A DNA stretch of 60,694 nt from JAYVJH01 sp043777595 (GTDB taxonomy: Bacteria; Bacteroidota; Bacteroidia; Cytophagales; Spirosomataceae): positions 1 through 60,694 of the forward strand of contig JAYWHT010000030.1 in the NCBI GenBank assembly GCA_043777595.1, written 5' to 3'. A program made the position numbers and the translations under genes. Shown here piece by piece: positions 9,750 to 17,341 of the stretch; positions within the stretch are counted from its first letter, which is position 1, and the number at the start of each line of letters is the position of its first letter. Under the pieces are notes generated by a model, which was not told where the DNA came from, ran no database searches, and saw only the letters and a list, made by a program, of their open reading frames with translations.

Positions 9750-10117
9750 TAGACACATCGGCATTTGCTAATTTTCTTAGAGCCAATCTATCGTCTGAGG
9801 GTATGGATTTAATGATCAAAATATTGAAAGAAGAAGCACGACAAATTTCTATTATCAATAGAATTGAGCTGATGAGCTGGCTCTTCCCAAACGAGGTAGC
9901 CAAAAATGCCACAATAGACTTTGTAAACTCAGCAAATATCTTTGGGCTGAGTGAGAATGTCGTCTTAGAAACGATTAGAATAAGAAGACAAAAAAGCCTA
10001 AAACTACCTGATGCCGTCATTGCAGCCACAGCCATTGTCCATAATCTAATCTTGCTTTCGACCAACGACAGCGATTTTGTAAAAGTACCCAAATTGAAGT
10101 ATAAATCATTGAACTAA
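9731..10117 (+). CDS. PIN domain toxin (VapC-like ribonuclease)
   Basis: PIN toxins are metal-dependent ribonucleases that cut tRNA or other RNA when their antitoxin is lost. This 128-residue protein shows the expected acidic residues: Asp8 in LIDTSAF, Glu in NRIELM near 46, Asp in PDAVIAATA near 93, and Asp in STNDSDF near 112. The domain is complete, so the toxin is probably active. It overlaps its putative antitoxin by 19 bases and lies in the same direction as the ilv genes, 48 bases before the small-protein/nucleotidyltransferase pair. Confidence 0.88.
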   Translation: MGKKYLIDTSAFANFLRANLSSEGMDLMIKILKEEARQISIINRIELMSWLFPNEVAKNATIDFVNSANIFGLSENVVLETIRIRRQKSLKLPDAVIAATAIVHNLILLSTNDSDFVKVPKLKYKSLN

Positions 10118-10165
10118 ATAATACACTCGAAACTATGAGATTACTATAAAAAAGCACCTTTGATT

Positions 10166-10375
10166 ATGATTATAAAATCTCAAAATCCAGACGATATTCC
10201 AAAATATGATAAGGAATATTGGCACGCCAAAACTCACCAGGAACGATTGGACGCTGCCTTGAAACTTATATTGTTTACAAAAGATATTTATAAAGCCAAC
10301 CCCAATAACCCACCCATAGACAATGGAGGACGAATACTTAAGTCTCGTACGCCTATTGAACGAAGAAAACGTTGA
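10166..10375 (+). CDS. Small protein paired with a nucleotidyltransferase
   Basis: I chose the ATG at 10166 rather than the upstream in-frame TTG at 10160, giving 69 residues. The protein is hydrophilic with one amphipathic helix (residues 20-40, ERLDAALKLI) and a basic, Arg-rich end. Its last 53 bases overlap the start of the nucleotidyltransferase gene in another frame, so the two are probably translated together. The overlap pattern resembles two-gene toxin-antitoxin units. I do not recognise the family, and any toxin or antitoxin role is inference from the arrangement. Confidence 0.6.
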   Translation: MIIKSQNPDDIPKYDKEYWHAKTHQERLDAALKLILFTKDIYKANPNNPPIDNGGRILKSRTPIERRKR

Positions 10376-10769
10376 ATATGTGGTTTTAGGAGGTCATGCA
10401 GTCATTGCCCATGGTTATTATCGAACTACTGGCGACATTGATATTTTTGTAAATTCTACGGAAGAAAATGCCGAAAAGCTGGTACGTTCATTGGAGCGTT
10501 ATGGCTATAATAATGGCGAATTTGAAGTAGCTGACTTCACTCTCGTACCTAATTTTTTGTCTTTCGGTAGATATGACAGTTGGATAGACCTGATGACTTT
10601 TACGGTTGGTGTTACGTTTGAAGAATGTTACCAAAATAAATTAGTTTTGGACATACATGGCATTAAAGTTAATTTTATCAACCTGCCAGAATTGATAAAG
10701 AACAAACAAGCGCTGAACCGCCCACAAGACATACAAGATCTTGATAATCTGATGAGTAATATTAAATAA
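10323..10769 (+). CDS. Nucleotidyltransferase-fold protein (NTase, AbiEii/MNT-like)
   Basis: A protein of 148 residues with a polymerase-beta-type nucleotidyltransferase core: VLGGHAVIAHG at about 21-31 and TGDIDIFV at about 35-42, which carries the metal-binding Asp pair. Such small NTases often modify a partner or RNA in toxin-antitoxin or abortive-infection systems. The C-terminal part (INLPELIKNKQALNRPQD) is the conserved helical tail of this group. The gene overlaps the preceding small gene and ends 23 bases before ilvB, so it is embedded in the ilv transcript. Target unknown. Confidence 0.82.
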   Translation: MEDEYLSLVRLLNEENVEYVVLGGHAVIAHGYYRTTGDIDIFVNSTEENAEKLVRSLERYGYNNGEFEVADFTLVPNFLSFGRYDSWIDLMTFTVGVTFEECYQNKLVLDIHGIKVNFINLPELIKNKQALNRPQDIQDLDNLMSNIK

Positions 10770-10792
10770 AACCTGATAAACACCCCCCAACT

Positions 10793-12565
10793 ATGGGAAA
10801 TTACTTAACTATGGTAGCCGAGCAAGAAGCCGCCGCCATTACTACCGACATCGAAGGCGCACAAATTCCTCAAAAACAGTCATTTACAGGTGCTGAGGCG
10901 TTGATGGAGTGTCTGATTGCTGAGGGCGTAGATACTATTTTTGGCTACCCAGGTGGAGCCATCATGCCTACTTACGATGCGCTCTATGGCTACATGGACA
11001 AAATCCACCACATACTTGTGCGCCACGAGCAGGGTGCAGGCCATGCCGCACAGGGCTATGCCCGCACCAGTGGCAAAGTGGGTGTGTGCTTGGTAACGTC
11101 GGGGCCGGGTGGTACTAATCTCATTACGCCCATTGCCGATGCCATCATTGACTGCACGCCGCTGGTCTGTATTATTGGACAAGTCAAATCGTTTTTGTTG
11201 GGAACAGACGCTTTTCAGGAAACAGATATGATTGGCATAACAACGCCCGTCTGTAAATGGAACTACCAGATTACCGACCCCAACGAAGTGCCTGAAGTAT
11301 TGGCCAAAGCGTTTTTTATTGCCAAATCGGGTAAGCCCGGCCCTGTCGTGATAGACTTTGCCCGTGATGCCCAAGCCAATAAAATGACAGAGACGTTTAG
11401 CTATGAAAAGAAAACACAGCTACTGACCTACAAACCCCGTATTGTTCCAAAACAAAGCCATTTAGACCGTGCTGCCGAACTTATCAACAATGCCAAAAAA
11501 CCGTATATTTTCTTCGGACAAGGTATTTTGATTTCGGGCGCAATGCAAGAACTCAAAGCCTTTGTTGAAAAAACTGATATTCCATGCGCCAGTACGTTGT
11601 TGGGGCTTTCGGCCATGCCCATCGACCACCCCAATTATGTCGGTTGGCTCGGTATGCACGGCAATTATGGCACAAATGTACTGACAACCCAAGCCGATGT
11701 TGTGATTGCGATTGGTATGCGCTTCGACGACCGTGTTACGGGCGATGCCAGCACGTTTATTACACAAGCCAAGGTGATTCATATTGAAATTGACCCATCT
11801 GAAATCAATAAAATCATTAAGACCGAAGTGCCTGTTATTGGTGATGCCAAAGAAACTTTGGCCCGACTGTTGCCAATGGTCAAGGCCAACAATCATTCGG
11901 CTTGGCGCAATGAATTTAAGAAATATGATATAATTGAAGACCAAAAAATAACGCAACGAGAACTCAAAGGCGAAGGCGACATCAAGATGGCTGAGGTGGT
12001 CAGAATGTTGTCGGATAAGACCAACGGCGAGGCGTGTATTGTGGTCGATGTAGGTCAGCACCAGATGATTGCGGCTCGGTATTATCAGTTCAAAAACCCA
12101 TATTCGTACATTGCTTCGGGGGGCTTAGGTACAATGGGCTTTGCGATTCCAGCTTCGTTTGGGGCAAAGGTTGGCAACAAAGACCGCACAGTTGTAGGCA
12201 TTATTGGCGATGGTTGTTTTCAGATGACGATTCAAGAATTGGGAACTATTGCACAGAGTGGGCTGGCCGTCAAGCTGATTATATTAAACAATAATTATCT
12301 GGGAATGGTAAGGCAATGGCAGCAGTTGTTTTTTGACAATCGGTACTCGTTCGTCAAACTACAAAATCCCGACTTTATTATGATTGGCAAAGGCTTCGGC
12401 GTCGAAGGCCACAAATGCGAAAACCGAGAAGACCTTAGTGAGTCGCTTGATAGAATGTTAAACTACGACGGTGCCTATTTATTGGAAGTAGTTGTAGAAA
12501 AAGAAGAAAACGTGTTTCCGATGGTACCAGCAGGCGCAGCCGTGGCAGATATTAGACTGGAATAG
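10793..12565 (+). CDS. ilvB: Acetolactate synthase, large (catalytic) subunit
   Basis: IlvB condenses two pyruvates, or pyruvate with 2-oxobutyrate, using thiamine diphosphate, FAD and magnesium; it starts branched-chain amino acid synthesis. At 590 residues it is complete, with an N-terminal extension of about 30 residues before the first domain. FGYPGGAIMPTYDAL (50-64) and catalytic Glu79 in RHEQGAGHAAQGYAR are present, and the ThDP-binding segment GDGCFQMTIQEL to NNNYLGMVRQWQ is intact. The regulatory subunit ilvN follows 346 bases downstream instead of adjoining it, because a broken four-helix-bundle gene lies between. Confidence 0.95.
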   Translation: MGNYLTMVAEQEAAAITTDIEGAQIPQKQSFTGAEALMECLIAEGVDTIFGYPGGAIMPTYDALYGYMDKIHHILVRHEQGAGHAAQGYARTSGKVGVCLVTSGPGGTNLITPIADAIIDCTPLVCIIGQVKSFLLGTDAFQETDMIGITTPVCKWNYQITDPNEVPEVLAKAFFIAKSGKPGPVVIDFARDAQANKMTETFSYEKKTQLLTYKPRIVPKQSHLDRAAELINNAKKPYIFFGQGILISGAMQELKAFVEKTDIPCASTLLGLSAMPIDHPNYVGWLGMHGNYGTNVLTTQADVVIAIGMRFDDRVTGDASTFITQAKVIHIEIDPSEINKIIKTEVPVIGDAKETLARLLPMVKANNHSAWRNEFKKYDIIEDQKITQRELKGEGDIKMAEVVRMLSDKTNGEACIVVDVGQHQMIAARYYQFKNPYSYIASGGLGTMGFAIPASFGAKVGNKDRTVVGIIGDGCFQMTIQELGTIAQSGLAVKLIILNNNYLGMVRQWQQLFFDNRYSFVKLQNPDFIMIGKGFGVEGHKCENREDLSESLDRMLNYDGAYLLEVVVEKEENVFPMVPAGAAVADIRLE

Positions 12566-12579
12566 TGTTTTTAGATGTA

Positions 12580-12905
12580 GATGTTCGAAAATCGATGTTT
12601 GATATAAGGGGTGTATGAAAAGTTATACTGATTTAGATGTTTGGCAATCCAGTAGAAATCTGGTCAAAATTATTTATGCGCTAACGGCTATATTTCCAAA
12701 TCAAAGAGTCAATTCAATTCTTTTTTATTTCCAGAGGATCATTATACGAATTAGAAACACAACTATACCTTTCATACGATTTAGGTTACTGCAAAGAACA
12801 AAATTTATCACAATATTTAGACATCGTCATTCAATGTAAACAGATGCTCAACGGTTTAATTAGATATTTTGAAAACCGAACATCAAACATCGAATCTCGA
12901 ACATC
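12580..12905. repeat. 24-bp inverted repeats flanking the four-helix-bundle remnant
   Basis: The left arm 12580-12603 and the right arm 12882-12905 are inverted copies of each other with 22 of 24 bases matching. They enclose the broken gene exactly, starting 11 bases before its ATG and reaching into its last codons. This layout resembles terminal inverted repeats of a small mobile cassette or a pair of REP units. Confidence 0.65.
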
Positions 12906-12915
12906 GAAACTATGA
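12615..12915 (+). pseudogene. Four-helix-bundle (S23/rRNA intervening-sequence family) protein, deleted and frameshifted
   Basis: The start (KSYTDLDVWQSSRNLV, residues 2-17) and, in another frame, the end (SRGSLYELETQL to the TGA at 12913-12915) match the two halves of the four-helix-bundle protein family first found inside 23S rRNA intervening sequences. About 30 central residues, including the usual RAxxSIPSNIAEG segment, are absent, and the frame shifts near 12700-12710. Intact members are about 115-125 residues long. The remnant lies between ilvB and ilvN and its terminal stop overlaps the ilvN start codon. The family's role is unknown. Confidence 0.8.
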
Positions 12916-13445
12916 ACTATACCATTTCTATTTTTTCACAAAACACCTTCGGGTTATTGAACAAGATTACTATTATTTTTACTCGCCGTCGTATCAATAT
13001 TGAGAGCCTGACGGTGTCTGAGACTGAGCGCAAGGGCGTGTCTCGCTATACGATTGTTATCAAACACGACAAGCGTGAGGAGGTCGAAAAGTTGGTACGC
13101 CAGATTCGTAAAGTGATTGAGGTCTATGCCGTCTTTGGGCATCTCGACTCAGAATGTGTCTATAACGAAACGGCACTTTTCAAAATCCCAACACCTGCCA
13201 ACAATAAAGCACTTGATATTGAAACCATTAATAAGGTTTATAAGGCGTGGGTTGTGTATTGGGATTTGGAGTTTGTGGTCATCGAAAAATCAGGTACAGA
13301 AGCCGACATCCAGCTATTTTTTAAGTACATCAAGCCGCATGGTATTTTAGAATTTGTACGCTCAGGCCGCATAGCAGTAGCCAAAGCACCACGGGGCTTA
13401 GTAGAATTTTTGCCCAAAGATGCCGAATGGGAGTATTATTTGTAA
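12912..13445 (+). CDS. ilvN: Acetolactate synthase, small (regulatory) subunit
   Basis: IlvN/IlvH activates the catalytic subunit and provides feedback inhibition by valine. The 177-residue protein has the N-terminal ACT domain (residues 3-75, with the motif NKITIIFTRRRINIESLTV) and the C-terminal ALS_ss_C domain ending at FVRSGRIAVAKAPRG. Length and motifs are normal for the long form. Its ATG overlaps the stop of the broken four-helix-bundle gene, so the original upstream spacing has been altered. HicA starts 14 bases after its stop. Confidence 0.93.
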   Translation: MNYTISIFSQNTFGLLNKITIIFTRRRINIESLTVSETERKGVSRYTIVIKHDKREEVEKLVRQIRKVIEVYAVFGHLDSECVYNETALFKIPTPANNKALDIETINKVYKAWVVYWDLEFVVIEKSGTEADIQLFFKYIKPHGILEFVRSGRIAVAKAPRGLVEFLPKDAEWEYYL

Positions 13446-13459
13446 ATTTGTGGTAAAAT

Positions 13460-13723
13460 ATGGGCAAATACGAAAAATTTATCATTAAAATACTTCGAGC
13501 TACGTCGGATAAAAATATTGAATTTGACGAATTACTAAATTTACTTTTTAGATTTGGTTTTTCGTGCAGAATCAGTGGTAGTCATCGTATTTTAACCAAA
13601 AAAGGGATAGATGAAATTCTGAATTTACAACCTAAGAATGGTCAAGCAAAGCCTTACCAAGTCAAACAAGTTCGAGATATAATTCTCAAATATCAATTAG
13701 AGATTCCAGACGATGAATCATAA
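13460..13723 (+). CDS. hicA: HicA family toxin
   Basis: HicA toxins are small RNA-binding proteins that cleave or block mRNA translation. This one has 87 residues. The double-stranded-RNA-binding-like fold is indicated by FRFGFSCRISGSHRILTK, where SGSHRI contains the catalytic His, and by LQPKNGQAKPYQVKQVRDII, the typical C-terminal segment. The first 20 residues are an N-terminal addition relative to the shortest HicA proteins. The gene overlaps hicB by 11 bases, the standard toxin-first order. It follows ilvN in the same direction. Confidence 0.88.
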   Translation: MGKYEKFIIKILRATSDKNIEFDELLNLLFRFGFSCRISGSHRILTKKGIDEILNLQPKNGQAKPYQVKQVRDIILKYQLEIPDDES

Positions 13724-13925
13724 ATATGAAATAATTATTTATTGGAGTACCAACGACAAAGCCTTCATTGCCGAAGTACCAGAGTTATCGGGTTGTATGG
13801 CCGATGGTGAAACGTACCGTGAGGTTGTGGACAATGTGGGGATAGTTATCGATGAATGGATTGAAACTGCACAGTTGTTGGGTCGAATTATTCCCGAGCC
13901 AAGAGGCAAATTAGTTTATGCTTGA
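13713..13925 (+). CDS. hicB: HicB family antitoxin
   Basis: The 70-residue protein has the HicB partial RNase-H-like fold: YEIIIYWSTNDKAFIAEVPEL, then GCMADGETYREV and a helix DNVGIVIDEWIETA. HicB neutralises HicA and usually represses the pair. No C-terminal ribbon-helix-helix or HTH domain is present, so this is the short form and may need another factor for DNA binding. It overlaps hicA and its stop is eight bases before the chosen start of the next gene. Confidence 0.88.
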   Translation: MNHKYEIIIYWSTNDKAFIAEVPELSGCMADGETYREVVDNVGIVIDEWIETAQLLGRIIPEPRGKLVYA

Positions 13926-13933
13926 ATGTAGCA

Positions 13934-14266
13934 ATGAAAAAAATTAGAACTAAACTTTTTGAAACCGTTACCCAAAAAGTAAAAGCCGTAGCCCAACAAT
14001 TTGACCCCAACGCAGAGGTGATTTTGTTTGGCTCACGAGCCCGTGGCGACTATCGTAAAGATTCAGATTGGGATTTTTTGATTTTGACAGATTTGCCAGT
14101 AGATAAAGACTATAAAATAATTGATACCATTAGACATAACATTTACGAGGCAGAATTAGAAATAGATGCCTGTGTAAGTAGTCTAATAGAGAACAAAATA
14201 AATTGGCAAAGGCAACGTATAACAGATATATATCTAAATATCGCAGACGATGGAGTTTCAATTTGA
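13934..14266 (+). CDS. mntA: MNT-type nucleotidyltransferase (antitoxin of a MNT/HEPN pair)
   Basis: A small nucleotidyltransferase with GSRARGDYRKDSDWDFL near residues 35-51, the GS...SDxD active site. In characterised MNT/HEPN pairs the MNT protein silences the HEPN ribonuclease by adding AMP to it. I took the ATG at 13934 (MKKIRTKLF, 110 residues) rather than the TTG at 13922 that overlaps the hicB stop. It overlaps the HEPN gene by 17 bases. The gene symbol follows the system name only. Confidence 0.85.
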   Translation: MKKIRTKLFETVTQKVKAVAQQFDPNAEVILFGSRARGDYRKDSDWDFLILTDLPVDKDYKIIDTIRHNIYEAELEIDACVSSLIENKINWQRQRITDIYLNIADDGVSI

Positions 14267-14633
14267 TTTAACAAGAGAAGACATCATAAAATACCGTATT
14301 GAACGAGCATTTGAAACTATTGAAGAAGCTAAAATATTAGCAAATGCCAACAGATGGAATGCAACAGTCAATCGTCTATACTATGCTTCTTTCTATGCAG
14401 TGATTGGCCTTTTCGTACAAAGAAGAATACGAACAAAAACTCATAGTGGGGCTTTAAATATGTTTTCTAAAGAATTTATAAAAACGGGTATTATATCTCA
14501 AAAACTGGGCGATTTATATTCTACACTTTTTAACAAACGCCAAGAAAGCGACTACAAAGACCTACAAGTATTTACCAAAGAAGACATCGAACACCTGATA
14601 CCAGAAACGGAAGAATTTATAAAAATAATTTAA
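14250..14633 (+). CDS. hepT: HEPN domain toxin
   Basis: The 127-residue helical protein has the HEPN pattern RWNATVNRLYYASFYAV (residues 37-53), RTKTHSGALNMF and RQESDYKDLQ. In HEPN toxins a conserved Arg and a following polar or His residue form the ribonuclease site; the R-x-x-SDY element seen here is typical of the branch paired with MNT enzymes. It overlaps its partner gene and ends 53 bases before ilvC, the last of the toxin-antitoxin insertions in the cluster. Toxicity and target are inference from the family. Confidence 0.85.
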   Translation: MEFQFDLTREDIIKYRIERAFETIEEAKILANANRWNATVNRLYYASFYAVIGLFVQRRIRTKTHSGALNMFSKEFIKTGIISQKLGDLYSTLFNKRQESDYKDLQVFTKEDIEHLIPETEEFIKII

Positions 14634-14686
14634 ACAAATCATTGATAATCAGTAATTTAATTTTTTCAATAACTATATAACACACA

Positions 14687-15733
14687 ATGGCACAAATCAA
14701 TTTTGGCGGAACAGTCGAAGAAGTAGTAACCCGTGACGAGTTTTCGCTCGAAAAAGCACGTGAAGTATTGGCAACCGAAACCATCGCCGTCATCGGTTAT
14801 GGAGTACAAGGCCCAGGGCAAAGCCTAAATATGAGAGACAATGGCTTTAATGTAATTGTAGGTCAGCGCAAAGGTGGCAAATCTTACGACAAAGCTGTAG
14901 CCGACGGCTGGATTCCGGGCGAAACATTATTTGAAATCGAAGAAGCCCTCGAAAAAGGTACAATTATATGCTATTTGCTCTCTGATGCAGCGCAAATTGC
15001 ACAATGGCCAACCGTCAGTAAGCACCTCACAGCAGGCAAAGCTTTGTATTTTTCACATGGTTTTGGTATCACTTACAAAGACCAGACTAATATCATACCA
15101 CCAGCCGATGTGGACGTATTTTTGGTAGCACCAAAAGGCTCAGGCACATCGCTTCGCCGCTTGTTTGTAGAGGGCAAAGGCTTGAACTCATCATTTGCCG
15201 TTTTCCAGGATGCCACTGGCAATGCCCGTGAAAAATGTATTGCTATGGGTATTGGCGTAGGTTCTGGTTATTTGTTTGAAACTGATTTTTATCGTGAAGT
15301 AACCTCTGACCTCACAGGTGAGCGTGGTACGTTGATGGGAGCGATTCAGGGTATTTTTGCCGCTCAATATGAAGTACTACGTGAAAACGGCCACTCACCA
15401 TCAGAAGCATTTAACGAAACAGTCGAAGAATTGACTCAAAGCCTCATGCCACTCGTAGCCGAAAATGGCATGGATTGGATGTACGCCAACTGCTCGACAA
15501 CTGCACAGCGTGGCGCATTGGACTGGTGGAGACCATTTAAAGATGCCACCAAGCCAGTATTTGAACAGCTTTACAACTCCGTAAAATCGGGTGAGCAAGC
15601 CAATATTTCTATTACTCGCAACTCACAAGACGACTACCGTGAAAAACTCGAAGTAGAACTCGCCGAACTACACGACTCAGAAATGTGGCAAGCGGGCAAA
15701 GCCGTGCGTAGCCTACGCCCAGAGCGAAATTAG
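14687..15733 (+). CDS. ilvC: Ketol-acid reductoisomerase (NADP+)
   Basis: IlvC isomerises and reduces acetolactate or acetohydroxybutyrate, the second step of branched-chain amino acid synthesis. The 348-residue protein has the dinucleotide-binding GYGVQGPG (37-44), the cofactor-selecting loop GQRKGGKS (about 59-66), and the metal-binding knotted domain (SDLTGERGTLMG, with acidic ligands, and the later ESLT-like EELTQSL). It is the last ilv gene; a terminator follows. Together with ilvD and ilvBN it completes the path to the keto acids except for a transaminase, which is not seen nearby. No leu genes are in the window. Confidence 0.95.
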   Translation: MAQINFGGTVEEVVTRDEFSLEKAREVLATETIAVIGYGVQGPGQSLNMRDNGFNVIVGQRKGGKSYDKAVADGWIPGETLFEIEEALEKGTIICYLLSDAAQIAQWPTVSKHLTAGKALYFSHGFGITYKDQTNIIPPADVDVFLVAPKGSGTSLRRLFVEGKGLNSSFAVFQDATGNAREKCIAMGIGVGSGYLFETDFYREVTSDLTGERGTLMGAIQGIFAAQYEVLRENGHSPSEAFNETVEELTQSLMPLVAENGMDWMYANCSTTAQRGALDWWRPFKDATKPVFEQLYNSVKSGEQANISITRNSQDDYREKLEVELAELHDSEMWQAGKAVRSLRPERN

Positions 15734-15752
15734 TCGTTGGCAATTAGTCATC

Positions 15753-15787
15753 AAGGCGAAGTAATTTAAAAACTGCTTCGCCTTTTT
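15753..15787 (+). terminator. Terminator after ilvC
   Basis: AAGGCGAAG (15753-15761) pairs with CTTCGCCTT (15776-15784), and a T run follows at once. It closes the ilv transcript. Confidence 0.8.
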
Positions 15788-15843
15788 TCATTGGCTTTGT
15801 TGTACAAATTGTAAGTCTAAAAAATGATAATAGGGTATGTGAT

Positions 15844-15950
15844 TTAAGTAGTCGTGAGTATATAGTCTTGTGTCGTGAGTTAAATACAATACTGCTAATC
15901 AGCAAGCTATCAAAATAAAAATGCCGTATTACTTTTGGATATGTACTTAG
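15844..15950 (+). repeat. Dispersed intergenic repeat, copy 1
   Basis: About 105 bases starting TTAAGTAGTCGTGAGTATAT and ending in a stretch like TTTTGGATATGTACTTAG. It recurs in the same orientation at 26225-26310 and 55875-55980. It lies in the 436-base gap between ilvC and the coiled-coil gene; apart from the ilvC terminator and this repeat, I see only AT-rich sequence without ORFs there. Confidence 0.7.
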
Positions 15951-16169
15951 TAACAATACGGGGCAATAGTATGCGACAGAGACTTGATTTTTTAAAATAA
16001 TACTGTTGGCCACCAGAAATAAATAAGGAGAGTTTACGACCAACTCAATAATTTTTTTTAGTATTAACAAAAATAATATACTGAAATATCTAAATTTATA
16101 ACCATATTTGTTCTGTAATCAAGTAAAATATTTGTAGTAATTATTCAATAAAAAATTAGCAATTAAATA

Positions 16170-16469
16170 ATGGAAAATCAACTAAACGATGCTGCCGATC
16201 AGGCAAAAGCAAAAGTACAGGAATTGGCAGGCGAAGCCCAAGAAAAATTTGCAGACTTGAAAAATGACATCACCGAAAAAATTCAGAATCTTGATGTAGA
16301 GGGTCTCAAAGCCGAAGCAACTGAAGCACTGGCTGACGCAAAAGAGAAAGCCACCGAAATAGCAGCCGAAGCACAAGAAAAGTTTGAAGACCTAAAAGAA
16401 GAAGCAGGCGAAGCCTTAGAAAAAGCAACTGGCTTCATAAAGGGCTTGTTCGGCGGAGATTCAAAGTAA
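16170..16469 (+). CDS. Small Ala/Glu/Lys-rich coiled-coil protein
   Basis: The product has 99 residues, is built from 11-residue-like amphipathic repeats rich in Ala, Glu, Lys and Asp (AKAKVQELAGEAQEKFADLK, then a close variant near residue 60), and ends in FIKGLFGGDSK. It has no signal peptide or membrane helix. The pattern recalls apolipoprotein-like, LEA-like or YtxH-tail proteins that are often made under stress, but a family cannot be named. It is flanked by the dispersed repeat upstream and its own terminator downstream, so it is a monocistronic gene. Confidence 0.75.
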   Translation: MENQLNDAADQAKAKVQELAGEAQEKFADLKNDITEKIQNLDVEGLKAEATEALADAKEKATEIAAEAQEKFEDLKEEAGEALEKATGFIKGLFGGDSK

Positions 16470-16487
16470 TAACACGACCTGTAAGCG

Positions 16488-16529
16488 AATCGAGTTGGGC
16501 AAGGAGTATTTGTCCAACTCGATTTTTGT
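16488..16529 (+). terminator. Terminator after the coiled-coil gene
   Basis: AATCGAGTTGG (16488-16498) pairs with CCAACTCGATT (16514-16524); T-rich sequence follows. Confidence 0.8.
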
Positions 16530-16609
16530 TTGTTACTGTATATATCAACGGTGAGTATTTTTATGTACAAAAAGTCTTTTGCTATTGCTTATTAAAATAA
16601 TTTATACAA

Positions 16610-17290
16610 ATGAAAAATACATTTTTGTTCCTTACAGTACTAACTTTTAATGTTGCTTATGCCCAGAAGCCTGCTAAGTGGCAAAAAATATTTGACGGAA
16701 AAACTACACAGAATTGGCACTCATACCACAAAACCAATGTCGTGGGCTGGGTCGTAAAAGACAAAATCATATCGACAGACGGTAAGCACAACGACTTGGT
16801 TACAGATGCTGAATTTGAGAACTTTGAATTTGAGTTTCAGTTTATGGCATCACCCAAAGGTAACAGCGGCGTGATTTATAAGATAATCGAAGACCCACGT
16901 AACCAGACCTACTTTACTGGCCCTGAATATCAAGTAATAGACGACGAAAACTATCCGCCTTTTAATGATAACGGAAAGATGATTGGCATAAACAGCAAAC
17001 AAAAAACAGGGGCTTGTTACGATATGTACGAGCCTATGGCCAAAGTTGTAAAGCCTGCTGGCGAATGGAACAAAGGTCGAATTATTGTAAAAGATAACCA
17101 CATTGAGCATTGGCTTAATGGTGTCAAAGTCGTTGATTATGAGTACGGTAGCGACGACTGGAAAATGCACCTCTCCGTCAGTAAGTTTGCCAAGTGGGGT
17201 TATGCTACGCCCCATGCCAGCGGTCATATTGCACTACAAGGCCACGGCGACCCAGTGTCATACCGTAAATTGAGAATTAGAAAACTATAA
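16610..17290 (+). CDS. Secreted DUF1080 (3-keto-disaccharide hydrolase-like) protein
   Basis: This protein of 226 residues has a signal peptide (cleavage after VAYAQ near 19) and one DUF1080 domain, a concanavalin-like beta-sandwich. Family landmarks are IFDGKTTQNWHSY, a phrase near SPKGNSGVIYKI, and GPEYQVIDDENYP, then GEWNKGRI and HWLNGVKV. Members act on sugars, some as 3-keto-glycoside hydrolases, and are periplasmic or extracellular. No polysaccharide-utilisation genes adjoin it; it lies alone between the coiled-coil gene and the serA fusion. Confidence 0.88.
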   Translation: MKNTFLFLTVLTFNVAYAQKPAKWQKIFDGKTTQNWHSYHKTNVVGWVVKDKIISTDGKHNDLVTDAEFENFEFEFQFMASPKGNSGVIYKIIEDPRNQTYFTGPEYQVIDDENYPPFNDNGKMIGINSKQKTGACYDMYEPMAKVVKPAGEWNKGRIIVKDNHIEHWLNGVKVVDYEYGSDDWKMHLSVSKFAKWGYATPHASGHIALQGHGDPVSYRKLRIRKL

Positions 17291-17341
17291 ACTCTGACCA
17301 AATCTATGTAAATTTGCGCTTCGCAAAACTACACATAGTCA

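Noticed and set aside
17309..17316. TAAATTTG as promoter for the serA fusion
   Set aside because: The -7-like box is present but there is no TTG at a suitable distance, and such boxes arise by chance in AT-rich DNA; not listed as a feature.
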